Source: Pseudomonadota bacterium (GTDB lineage Bacteria; Pseudomonadota; Alphaproteobacteria; Rhizobiales; Beijerinckiaceae). Taken from it: DNA of 12,845 nucleotides. The stretch's first letter is position 1. Each line of letters begins with the position of its first letter. The position numbers were made by a program, and so were the translations under genes. Positions 5,667 through 12,696 of the stretch are shown here, one piece after another. The notes beneath the pieces were generated by a model. It made no database searches, had not been told where the DNA came from, and worked only from the letters and a program-made list of their open reading frames with translations. The stretch is taken from contig JAFAAP010000236.1 in the NCBI GenBank assembly GCA_023426505.1, positions 1-12,845 on the forward strand. The letters are read 5' to 3'.

Positions 5667-7672
5667 GGTTGTGCTCCTGATAACTTGACAGCCTGCTCCT
5701 TCACCTCAATCACTCCACCAATCCGGCCGAGGCGCAGGACCACGAACTCGTAAGGTATGACAGGTGCGATCGCGAGATCGCAGGCAAGACGCCCTGCGTC
5801 GCGATCCGCGGGTGTGTTGTTGGTCTCATCGCAGCGCACGGCGTAGGCATCATCCGGGGTGTCGCCGGCAAACGCACCCTGCTCCCACAGGAGCCGCATC
5901 AGGTCCCCGGCGGACTGCGCAAGCGACGCCCGAGTATCTGCGTTGTTGGGCTCCATGACGGCCCATGCGGTCACCTGCTCAAAGCTGCGAAGGAGCAGCA
6001 TGATAAGGCGCCTCACCGGCACGTAGCGGGCATCAGGATCGCTCGAAACCGTCCGCGCCCCGAGGATACGAAGGCGCCGCCCCAACGATGTTCGGATGAC
6101 GTTGATGCCCATCCGGTTCACGAGCCCGTGGCGGGCGTCGTCGATGGCCAGGCTCACACCCTCGGCCCAGGCCAGATCCCGGTTGGCCGGCGCGCGGTGG
6201 ACCCCCTCCAGGGTGTCGGACAGGGCATATTGTCCTGCGACATGCCCTGACGGTGGCACGTATCGGATTACGTCGGGGCGACGCGGATCGACAACCGTGA
6301 TCCACGGCGCATACACAGCTGCGTGCCGGCTGTCGAATTGGCTTCGCCAGACCTCCAGTCCGGTGACACCCATTGCCGGCGACGCGATGGAGGGCCAGGG
6401 CGGATCAAGCAGCGCGATACGGTCCCGGTGCCGCTCGCAGTCTTCGACCAAATGTTGCTGCACCACTGCGATCTCAGCCTCCGAGAAAGTTGGTGGAATG
6501 TCCATGCGCGCACGGGTACGGAGGGGCGCCGGAGCATCCCCGGTTGGGCACGGGTCGCATGGGTCAGGAGGGACGAATGGTAAAGGCTCGATCTCTGGAT
6601 CGGGCTCCGGTCGGATGCAGATGTCGGGCACTGCGATGATTGCGGGTTCCCGCAGGCGATCAAGGGCCTGCAGCCCGCGGCGAGGAGCATCAGGACCTTC
6701 CCGAACCGGGATCGGCGCACCGATGAAGTCGGTTATCGAGAGCGCGGAGAGCCCGTCACGGCCGCCCGAGAGTGGGCGAGCAGTTGGCCCTGCAACATCC
6801 AAGGGAACAGCACCGGCAGTCACCGTGGGCTGTACAGTGATTGCGACCGAAAATGGAGGCGCTGGCGGCGTCTCGGTTTCGGCCTCGACTGGGTAATGCG
6901 GCACTGCAAGGACGACGGGGCCGAAGCGAGAATGATCCGGAACAATGGACAATTCCTCAATGAGGCCGACGAGACGACCGGCCTCACGTACGGCAAGTGA
7001 CCACTCCAGAACCTCGATGCGGATTGGGCGGAGCGGATCCAACGGTGTGGCGGGACGGTCACTCGGTCGCTGCTTGTCGGGATCAGGGTGAACGAGATGC
7101 AGGACGCCCCGGGAGCTATCAACGGCCGCAAGGACACGGTACTCGATAACGCCGTCTTGCGAGAGCCTTAGCAGGCTGTCCCGCGCGAAGCCTGCGGTGG
7201 TGGGAACTCTTAGCGCCCGCCCGTCGACATCCAGTGGTGAACTCGTTACTACGACCCGAGCGCCCGGGATTAGCAGGATCTCGAGATCGTTTCCCCAACT
7301 GCCCGCGCTTGAGGCAGAGATACGCCAGCACAATTCGGATATTGCGTGGCCTGGGATTGCCGGCACGCGAATGTCAAGAAAAGCCGGTGCAGCACCGCGT
7401 GAAGGATCGCGGTCGGCGATGCGAACGACCCAGGCCCGCTCGCCACCGTTGTCGAAAAATGCTTTCAGGGCATAGGCGAGGTATCCCGCACCTGTGAAGC
7501 TGCCGAAGTGGGTCTCAAACTGGCGAAAGCTGGTGACCAAGACGGGCCGGTCGATCGGCCCTCGCCGCGCAATCCCAACGATGCCAAGGACATCCATTCG
7601 GGCCACCGTGACCGGGCGCGGGGCCGTATCGAGCCGCTCATAGTAGATACCGGGAGTTTCATACATAGCCAC
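5663..7672 (-). CDS. Second contractile tail sheath protein (669 aa)
   Basis: The N-terminus YETPGIYYERLD and GIVGIARRGP are sheath-like. SSAGSWGNDLEIL follows at residues about 121-133, then one beta-rich module (about 153-195), LSGGRDGLSALSITDF (about 301-316), and the conserved C-terminal core: VPPSGHVAGQYALSD, GVHRAPANRD, GINVIRTS, LGARTVSSDPDARYVPVRRL and RCDETNNTP. A Pro-rich loop at about 354-390 contains C352, C372 and C375 and is absent from the larger paralogue. Characterised eCIS carry several sheath paralogues, some of which form only the rings next to the baseplate; its place just before the Pvc5/6/7-like genes makes that a reasonable guess here. The start is GTG with GGGGA upstream; an ATG two codons later is possible. 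The stop overlaps the next start by 4 bp. Confidence 0.92.
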   Translation of the reverse strand: MAMYETPGIYYERLDTAPRPVTVARMDVLGIVGIARRGPIDRPVLVTSFRQFETHFGSFTGAGYLAYALKAFFDNGGERAWVVRIADRDPSRGAAPAFLDIRVPAIPGHAISELCWRISASSAGSWGNDLEILLIPGARVVVTSSPLDVDGRALRVPTTAGFARDSLLRLSQDGVIEYRVLAAVDSSRGVLHLVHPDPDKQRPSDRPATPLDPLRPIRIEVLEWSLAVREAGRLVGLIEELSIVPDHSRFGPVVLAVPHYPVEAETETPPAPPFSVAITVQPTVTAGAVPLDVAGPTARPLSGGRDGLSALSITDFIGAPIPVREGPDAPRRGLQALDRLREPAIIAVPDICIRPEPDPEIEPLPFVPPDPCDPCPTGDAPAPLRTRARMDIPPTFSEAEIAVVQQHLVEDCERHRDRIALLDPPWPSIASPAMGVTGLEVWRSQFDSRHAAVYAPWITVVDPRRPDVIRYVPPSGHVAGQYALSDTLEGVHRAPANRDLAWAEGVSLAIDDARHGLVNRMGINVIRTSLGRRLRILGARTVSSDPDARYVPVRRLIMLLLRSFEQVTAWAVMEPNNADTRASLAQSAGDLMRLLWEQGAFAGDTPDDAYAVRCDETNNTPADRDAGRLACDLAIAPVIPYEFVVLRLGRIGGVIEVKEQAVKLSGAQP

Positions 7673-7689
7673 GGTACATCCCCACGATG

Positions 7690-8145
7690 TCAGCCGTTGC
7701 CAACCGGCTCGAAGGTGATGCCCTCGTGGCAGAGTTCAACAGACTCGATTGCTACCTCACTCCCTGAGGCTTTCAGACTCGGGCCTTCGATCTTGTTGAC
7801 CCATGCCGCCCGCACATGCCACCGAAGCACGGGGCGATGACCCTCATCGAGGAGTGTGATGATACCATCACGCCGGTCTGGTCGACCGTTCGCTATATTG
7901 GCATACCAGAGCCAGAACTTGTTGTTTTTGGTATATCCACGTTTGAGCTGGAGGTTCGGAAACTTCCTGAGCCCAATAAGTCGCCGGACGTGGTTCCACT
8001 TATCCCTGCCCTCTCGGTAATCTGCAGGATCACCTTCAGCGACAAGGCCGGAGACCTCGGAGAATCCAGCAATCGTGTCGTCGCCAAAATTCACTTCAAA
8101 GTTGAATGCGCGGTAAGGATCGTTGCGGGCGTCTGTGGCGGCCAT
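7690..8145 (-). CDS. Inner tube protein, T4 gp19-like (Pvc1-like)
   Basis: A 151-aa protein of the gp19 tail tube family. Visible family features are RAFNFEVNFGD at the N-terminus, AGFSEVSGL (residues about 26-34), the LQLKRGYTKNNKFWLWY segment, RRDGIITLLDEGH and a C-terminal VAIESVELCHEGI. Six copies of such proteins form each ring of the tube through which effectors pass. It is short and lacks the inserts of the second tube protein, so it is the likelier candidate for the repeating tube subunit. AGGAGAT at 8154-8160 supports the ATG. The gene lies 27 bp after the large sheath gene and 17 bp before the second. Parts are less GC-rich than the neighbours (59 of 120 bases in 7861-7980), partly because the conserved core is rich in Lys, Asn and Tyr. 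Confidence 0.92.
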   Translation of the reverse strand: MAATDARNDPYRAFNFEVNFGDDTIAGFSEVSGLVAEGDPADYREGRDKWNHVRRLIGLRKFPNLQLKRGYTKNNKFWLWYANIANGRPDRRDGIITLLDEGHRPVLRWHVRAAWVNKIEGPSLKASGSEVAIESVELCHEGITFEPVGNG

Positions 8146-8172
8146 GGTTCGCTATCTCCTCACGTTCTTGGC

Positions 8173-11100
8173 TTAGTCCTCAGCAACGGCAGTCTTCAGC
8201 CCAATTCGAAAAATCACGAACTCCGCGGGCTTGACCGCGGCAACCCCGGCGACGACTGTCAGGAGGCCGTTGTCTCGTGCAGCAGGAGGGTTGGTTGTTT
8301 CGTCACACTTGACAAAAAATGCCTGCTCACGATCCTCTCCCTCGAGAGCACCGTTGCGCCAGACCGTTTCAAGGAAACTTTCGACCGAGAACCGAACACG
8401 GGCCCAGAGCGGCTCCGCGTTGGGCTCGAACACCACCCACTGGAGTCCTCGCTCTACTGACTTTTCGATGAACAGCAACAAACGTCGTACCGAGACGTAT
8501 TTGAAGTCCGGGTCGCTCGTGATGACTCGGGCGCCCCATACCCGAATTGCACGGTTCTCCGTCCGGAAGTCACGGATGACGTTGATGTTAGTCGGCGATG
8601 GGTTGAGGAGATCATGCTCCGCCCTGTTGAGGACGCGGCGCAGCCCTGTGATCCCACGCACAACCTCGTTGGCCGGTGCCTTGTGCACGCCGCGTTCGAC
8701 GTCGGTGCGCGCATAGACACCGATGACGTGTCCCGAAGGCGGGATCGGCACCTGTGACACTGAGGCGAGGTTCTCGGGCAGTGGGTCCGGGATGGTGAGC
8801 CACGGATAATAAAGGGCAGCGTGTTTGGTATCATAGTTCTGGCGCAGGGCTTGGGCGTCAGCGATCGTATCGGCAGCAGGATCGGGTCCGTCCAGCACAG
8901 CGAACCGGTATCGCATCTCTTCGCAATGATTGACCAGCGCCTGCTGGACCAGCACTGATGTGATGCCTGGACAGGCCACGAGACTGATCTCATCAATATT
9001 CTTGAGGCTGTGAATGCCACTGCGATTCTGAGGTTCGCGGTCGTCGATGCCGAGATAATCAAAGTCGCTCAAGGCGCCGAGGCCGTCGTCTCCTCCAGTC
9101 GCAGGATGACGCGCAGGGCGGGTCAGGCCGCTTGGAAGGTGGTCGAGGAGCGGCTCCGGGCCGAGCCTCTGTGCCTCCCGTGGATCAGGGGCAACTGGCG
9201 CCGGCGGCGCTCCGAGGTCCTGCACACGTATGAATTGCGATTCGCCTTCTGGACGGCGGTCCCAAAGCCGCAGCGGTCCACCGATGCGGCCGATTACAGT
9301 TTCGACGTATCGGCTGTGCCGTGGATCCATCGACAGGTGTCGGAATGTTTCTGTCGCCTCAATGTTCTCGTTTCGCGTCGGAACTGCCGGATCAGCTCGT
9401 CGCATGAGCAACACTGTCAGCCGGAACTCCCGCGAGCGCACAGGTATGTGGGCACCCGGTGCACTCACGGCCGCCAGTTGGGCAGCATCAAGGGCGGCTG
9501 CGAGCGTCACACTTCCGTCAGCTCGATTTACCTGAACAACCTTGAGACGAGGTCCGATAAGAGCACCCACGGGCCCGAGCTCGAGCACGGAACCGGGCTC
9601 GACTCCGGCAAGGCTCGACAGCCTGATGCGGTCAGCGGCGACCGTCCCAGTGACGAACGCACGGGCAACAAGGCCACTCTCCTCATCCTCGATTGCAATG
9701 CGCAACCGGTCGCCCCACGATCCGACGTCGAGCGCTTCCACGCGGAGGAGTTGCCCACGCTCGACTATTGTGGAGCCAGCAGCCTGATTGCCCGCGAGTG
9801 GTGTTGCTAATGTTACGGCTTGCAACGTGCCGGCCGTGACTCGCGCAGGATCGACGCTGAACAGGTGCGGGAGTCCGGCCTCATCTGTAATCTGAATTGT
9901 GCCGGCTTTGTTGAAGCCATCGGTTTCGCTAGCAAGGAGCTCTGTTGCATCTGCAGCAGCCGGTAACATGAGAGTGCTGCCGCGCGCTGCCTTCGTGACG
10001 GTCACAGCCTGTGGAACCACGCGGCTTCCCGCGGCATGATCGGCACCGAGCCCGTGTACCAAGGCTACCACGCCTGGCCCACTCGGGGCCGCGCCTGGGT
10101 CGAGCCCAGGCAGCCGGTCAACAGTGATGAACTCTGGCGTAGCCGCCGGTCCGAAGCGTAGGACCGAGCCTGGTAATAGTCCGGTGCGGTCACTCAATGT
10201 GATCTGGCGCGAATCGCGCTGAGCATCGCGCACAAGCGTCGGGGCTACACCGGCGGCGTCAGCAAGCGTGATATGTTCAATGGCGCTATCACGCGGAAAG
10301 CTGACGCCCGTCGCCGCGAGCAGGCCAATACGCCCAGGATTGGCGACGCGGCGGATTTCAGCACGCGTCCCGTTGCGGATTTCCACAATATCGCCGGGTG
10401 CCAGAGCGACCGCTGTGACGATAACCGGATCACCTGGCGCTACTGGTGCGGTGGTTGGTCCGCTGGCCGGTGCGGCAATGGCCGGGTCAGCATTGAGAAC
10501 GGTTATCGTCGTGTCAGTCGGATGGGTCCGGGCAAGTGGCCTGGCGAGTGTGATCCGGAACAGATCCGGCGCGACTCGTGTGGCAGCCAATATGCGCACA
10601 AGCTCTCGCGGCGCCTCGTTCCGGCGCAGCTCGAGAGCCCGCTTTGCGGGATCCACGGTCGTCAGGTCGATCGGAGGCGCAGCGCGCACGACCAGGACCT
10701 CGGCACCGCGCTCCGCACGTTGGGTCAAGAGATGGTTGCCCTTGACAGCGGCAGCAGTATCCGCTGCGCCGGTGTAGGTGCGAACCTGCGTTCCCGCCAC
10801 GGGGTAAGCTTCGGTGAGCGGATAACTCAACATGTGGTGGTTTGCCGCGGCGGCGATTGCACCGATCACAGGCCATTCGGCCCCACTGCCATCGCCAATC
10901 CGCACGCGGTCGTTGGCCGCGAGTCCGGTTGCGTCAAGAGCAAGCAGCGCGTTCGTTCCCTGAGGGGCTGCCCGGAGGAGGACGCTTTGCGCAGGTGGCG
11001 CTGGCACGACCCCTTCCCCCCGCCCAAACAGGGTGAGACTTGAGACTGCCGCGGCGGCGCTCGTCACTCGGCTCACGAACAGCCGGCGGCCGCCATTCCG

Positions 11101-11337
11101 GAAGAAGCCATCGACCGCATGAGGCAAATAGCCGTGTACACCAAAAACCCGACGCTCAAGTAGGCCGCCGAACAACTGGCGATAATCGCCCGCGTTCGTG
11201 ACAAGGATCGGGACGTTGCGCGGCCCGCGCTCCGTCACGCCAAGGACACCCGCGGAGCTGGTGCTCACACCTTCGACCGGCTTTGAGCCTGTATCGATCT
11301 CCTCAGCATATACGTCCGGCGAGAGGTATTCGGACAT
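8173..11337 (-). CDS. Contractile tail sheath protein, unusually large (1054 aa)
   Basis: The N-terminus YLSPDVYAEEID, followed by a GVLGVTERGP segment, matches the start of phage and eCIS sheath proteins. The C-terminal half carries the conserved sheath core: GDDGLGALSDFDY, IPPSGHVIGVYARTD, GVHKAPANE, NINVIRDF, the WGAR...SSDPD-like WGARVITSDPDFKYVSVRRL and FFVKCDETTNPP. Sheath subunits polymerise around the inner tube and contract to drive it forward. Eukaryote-targeting eCIS sheaths are often about 350-500 aa and T4 gp18 is about 660 aa, so this one is oversized. The usual GSWGD motif appears only near residue 541, because about 400 residues of repeated beta-rich modules precede it. ATG at 11335-11337 is chosen over an ATG seven codons upstream because AGGAGAG lies 6 nt before it. 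The homologous 669-aa sheath follows downstream. Confidence 0.92.
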   Translation of the reverse strand: MSEYLSPDVYAEEIDTGSKPVEGVSTSSAGVLGVTERGPRNVPILVTNAGDYRQLFGGLLERRVFGVHGYLPHAVDGFFRNGGRRLFVSRVTSAAAAVSSLTLFGRGEGVVPAPPAQSVLLRAAPQGTNALLALDATGLAANDRVRIGDGSGAEWPVIGAIAAAANHHMLSYPLTEAYPVAGTQVRTYTGAADTAAAVKGNHLLTQRAERGAEVLVVRAAPPIDLTTVDPAKRALELRRNEAPRELVRILAATRVAPDLFRITLARPLARTHPTDTTITVLNADPAIAAPASGPTTAPVAPGDPVIVTAVALAPGDIVEIRNGTRAEIRRVANPGRIGLLAATGVSFPRDSAIEHITLADAAGVAPTLVRDAQRDSRQITLSDRTGLLPGSVLRFGPAATPEFITVDRLPGLDPGAAPSGPGVVALVHGLGADHAAGSRVVPQAVTVTKAARGSTLMLPAAADATELLASETDGFNKAGTIQITDEAGLPHLFSVDPARVTAGTLQAVTLATPLAGNQAAGSTIVERGQLLRVEALDVGSWGDRLRIAIEDEESGLVARAFVTGTVAADRIRLSSLAGVEPGSVLELGPVGALIGPRLKVVQVNRADGSVTLAAALDAAQLAAVSAPGAHIPVRSREFRLTVLLMRRADPAVPTRNENIEATETFRHLSMDPRHSRYVETVIGRIGGPLRLWDRRPEGESQFIRVQDLGAPPAPVAPDPREAQRLGPEPLLDHLPSGLTRPARHPATGGDDGLGALSDFDYLGIDDREPQNRSGIHSLKNIDEISLVACPGITSVLVQQALVNHCEEMRYRFAVLDGPDPAADTIADAQALRQNYDTKHAALYYPWLTIPDPLPENLASVSQVPIPPSGHVIGVYARTDVERGVHKAPANEVVRGITGLRRVLNRAEHDLLNPSPTNINVIRDFRTENRAIRVWGARVITSDPDFKYVSVRRLLLFIEKSVERGLQWVVFEPNAEPLWARVRFSVESFLETVWRNGALEGEDREQAFFVKCDETTNPPAARDNGLLTVVAGVAAVKPAEFVIFRIGLKTAVAED
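9436..10989 (-). repeat. Array of about six diverged beta-rich modules inside the large sheath protein
   Basis: Residues about 117-634 contain stretches of 60-85 aa that follow one loose pattern: a strand, then G(L/V)xPGxxVxIG, then a strand with (E)xxxV, then VTLAxPLxxxHxxGxxV. Approximate units are residues 117-189 (GLAANDRVRIGDGS), 200-282 (FRITLARPLARTHP), 302-363 (LAPGDIVEIRNGT), 375-443 (GLLPGSVLRFGPA), 452-527 (VTLATPLAGNQAAGS) and 566-634 (GVEPGSVLELGPV). The GSWGD sheath motif (about 541) lies between the fifth and sixth. The second sheath protein has one comparable unit just after its own GSWGN motif. The repeats are protein-level only; I see no long DNA identity. They probably project from the particle surface, which is inference. 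Confidence 0.6.
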
Positions 11338-11343
11338 CAGCTT

Positions 11344-11350
11344 CTCTCCT
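11344..11350 (-). promoter_or_regulatory. Ribosome binding site that decides the start of the large sheath gene
   Basis: AGGAGAG on the minus strand, 6 nt before the ATG at 11335-11337. The ATG seven codons upstream (11356-11358) would place this site inside the coding region. Confidence 0.7.
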
Positions 11351-11365
11351 GACAGCACGAGTGAG

Positions 11366-12061
11366 TCACGGCAGGCGAAAGTTCACGAAAAGGATTCGAT
11401 CTGCGTAATCTGGCGCGACACTTCGAACCGCATTGACTGGGCCCGCGCTCACGGTAATGCGCAGCGATACGGCGCGGGAGATCGGCGGAAATTCATAGCT
11501 CCCATCGGAAGTCGTCGGCGTTGTGAGCGCCGTGAAGATTGCCGGGTTGGGGGGCAGTGGTGTTGCGCCTGGAAGATCTGCCACCGGCTGCGCGGCCGTG
11601 ATCGCCACGGTTGCACCGGAAACTGGCTGCTCCACCAGACCCGCGACGCGGGTCACCTTTCCACGGATCGTGACAGGGAGGCGTTGCAGGCGCTGCGTGC
11701 CGAAATCCAGTGGCCTGAAGGCCTCAGGGTACAGCGGCTGGGCACCAAGCATTCCGTTGAGGTTCAGGGGCGTGTAGCCCCTGCCCGCAACACGGACACT
11801 TATCCCTGTCCCCGCAACTTGGGCTTGAGGCAGGAGAGGCCAGGGACGACCGAGCACCCCAACGAGACCGTCGGGCCCGGCGCGGCCCGTGAGCCAAGAG
11901 GCACTGGCGGTCACGACCAAGTCAACGACTGGCGGGATGAGGTTCAAATCATCGACAATCTGTGCTCGCGCTACCGTGCGGAAAAGCCCCGCCTGGCGGG
12001 GCGGATCAACCGGGCTGAAGTGCCAGCGGCGTCCGCTAGCCCTGAGTTCGTGCCTTGTCAT
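11366..12061 (-). CDS. Carboxypeptidase regulatory-like domain protein of the particle operon
   Basis: A 231-aa protein in two parts. Residues 1-115 include an LNLIPPVVDLVVTAS segment and a Gly/Pro-rich stretch with no fold I can name. Residues about 127-210 look like a carboxypeptidase regulatory-like beta-sandwich (transthyretin-like fold): a strand LPVTIRGKV, then the PVSGATVAI strand, then SDGSYEFPPI and a final VSLRITVSAG strand. Such domains are non-catalytic binding or structural modules, and no zinc-peptidase residues are present. There is no signal peptide, which agrees with cytoplasmic assembly. The start is coupled to the DUF4255 gene by an ATGA overlap, and the gene precedes the large sheath gene by 28 bp. 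A role at the cap end or on the particle surface is inferred from position only. A terminator-like hairpin lies about 60 bases into the gene. Confidence 0.7.
   Translation of the reverse strand: MTRHELRASGRRWHFSPVDPPRQAGLFRTVARAQIVDDLNLIPPVVDLVVTASASWLTGRAGPDGLVGVLGRPWPLLPQAQVAGTGISVRVAGRGYTPLNLNGMLGAQPLYPEAFRPLDFGTQRLQRLPVTIRGKVTRVAGLVEQPVSGATVAITAAQPVADLPGATPLPPNPAIFTALTTPTTSDGSYEFPPISRAVSLRITVSAGPVNAVRSVAPDYADRILFVNFRLP
11982..12002 (-). terminator. Terminator-like hairpin inside the carboxypeptidase-like gene (possible attenuator)
   Basis: Read on the minus strand, a perfect 7-bp stem has arms GCCCCGC (12002-11996) and GCGGGGC (11992-11986) closed by a CAG loop, followed directly by TTTT (11985-11982). 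This is the layout of a short intrinsic terminator in the direction of transcription. It sits in codons for D-P-P-R-Q-A-G-L-F, about 60 bases after the start codon. The T run is short and translating ribosomes would normally prevent folding, so it may have no effect or may act only when translation fails. Confidence 0.35.
12058..12061 (-). other. ATGA stop/start overlap (translational coupling, DUF4255 gene to carboxypeptidase-like gene)
   Basis: The TGA of the DUF4255 gene (12058-12060) shares bases with the ATG of the next gene (12059-12061). Identical 4-bp overlaps occur at 5663-5666, 4194-4197, 2956-2959 and 1691-1694. Such overlaps usually let a terminating ribosome restart, which helps keep protein ratios fixed. 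Confidence 0.85.
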
Positions 12062-12675
12062 GGCTGGAGCTCCGTTGCCACGCCCACCTCGTGAGCAAGC
12101 ACGAGCACCGGAGGCCCTGCGGCGACTTCACGGCGCGATGCAACCGGCACGATGCCTACTTCATAGCTGAGGCAAAGCTGATACGAGCGCTCAAGGGCGT
12201 CCCAAACCCGCGTCACGTCATCGAGATTGAGGCTCTCGAGTCGGACGGTCAGTTCGACCCCACCATCGGCAAGGGTACCCACGAGGTCACTCGTGACCAG
12301 GGTCGCCTCCTCATGAAAAACCTGCGCCACCTTTCCAAGAAGGGTTTGCTCAAGTTCTGGCGCGGCAACGCCCTGCGCCCGTTGGAACACTGGGGTGACC
12401 AAGTAGTGCAGCCGAAGTGGCAGCGGCTGGATGCGAAGCCGGTCCGGCGGCACTCGCGTCGGGCGGGCGTTGAGCCGGAACTCGTCGCGGACGATCCGGT
12501 AGAGCCAGAGCGAGATGCCCTGCTCGTTTGTCTGGGCCATCTCCTCAGGCGTATTCAGCGAAATATTCAGGAGCGCGCCGGGCGGCAGCATACCCCGCAC
12601 GTCGGGATCCAAGCGCAAGCGGTTCTCGAGCAGGGTACGAAGACTGACACTGGCGTCCCGAATGGCTGTCGACAC
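12058..12675 (-). CDS. DUF4255 / Pvc16-family tail terminator (cap) protein
   Basis: The protein is about 205 aa from the GTG start. It has the family's usual pattern: an N-terminal helix around STAIRDASVSLRTLLENRL, a segment NISLNTPEEMAQTNEQGISLWLYRI, a central strand region PLPLRLHYLVTP and a C-terminal half ending in a strand with LCLSYEVGIV. DUF4255 proteins include Pvc16/Afp16, which cap the distal end of the tube and sheath and set where polymerisation ends, acting in the cytoplasm during particle assembly. An ATG six codons upstream is possible, but the AAGGAG at 12683-12688 lies 7 nt from the GTG and would fall inside the coding region if the ATG were used, so the GTG is preferred. 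The stop overlaps the next start by 4 bp. A same-length frame on the opposite strand is a codon-bias shadow. Confidence 0.85.
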   Translation of the reverse strand: MSTAIRDASVSLRTLLENRLRLDPDVRGMLPPGALLNISLNTPEEMAQTNEQGISLWLYRIVRDEFRLNARPTRVPPDRLRIQPLPLRLHYLVTPVFQRAQGVAAPELEQTLLGKVAQVFHEEATLVTSDLVGTLADGGVELTVRLESLNLDDVTRVWDALERSYQLCLSYEVGIVPVASRREVAAGPPVLVLAHEVGVATELQP

Positions 12676-12682
12676 AGCACAG

Positions 12683-12688
12683 CTCCTT
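12683..12688 (-). promoter_or_regulatory. Ribosome binding site that decides the GTG start of the DUF4255 gene
   Basis: AAGGAG on the minus strand, 7 nt before the GTG at 12673-12675. The alternative ATG at 12691-12693 lies upstream of this site and has no comparable site of its own at a good distance. Confidence 0.7.
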
Positions 12689-12696
12689 AGCATCGG

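Noticed and set aside
6096..6896. A 266-codon plus-strand open frame inside the second sheath gene
   Set aside because: Low-complexity Ser/Arg/Gly product typical of antisense reading of a GC-rich gene.
8311..8325. Run of six A (T6 on the coding strand) in the large sheath gene as a possible slippage site
   Set aside because: The reading frame continues into the conserved C-terminal sheath motifs, and no alternative frame of useful length starts there.
9010..9810. A 266-codon plus-strand open frame inside the large sheath gene
   Set aside because: It is antisense to the module region, has no domain I can recognise and no ribosome binding site I could support.
11765..11783. Hairpin with 7-bp arms CAGGGGC and GCCCCTG
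   Set aside because: It lies within a coding region and has no T run on either strand, so it is not a credible terminator.
12055..12690. A 211-codon plus-strand open frame opposite the DUF4255 gene
   Set aside because: It mirrors the real gene almost exactly. GC-rich codon use keeps the antisense frame open, and the product is rich in Arg and His with no recognisable domain.
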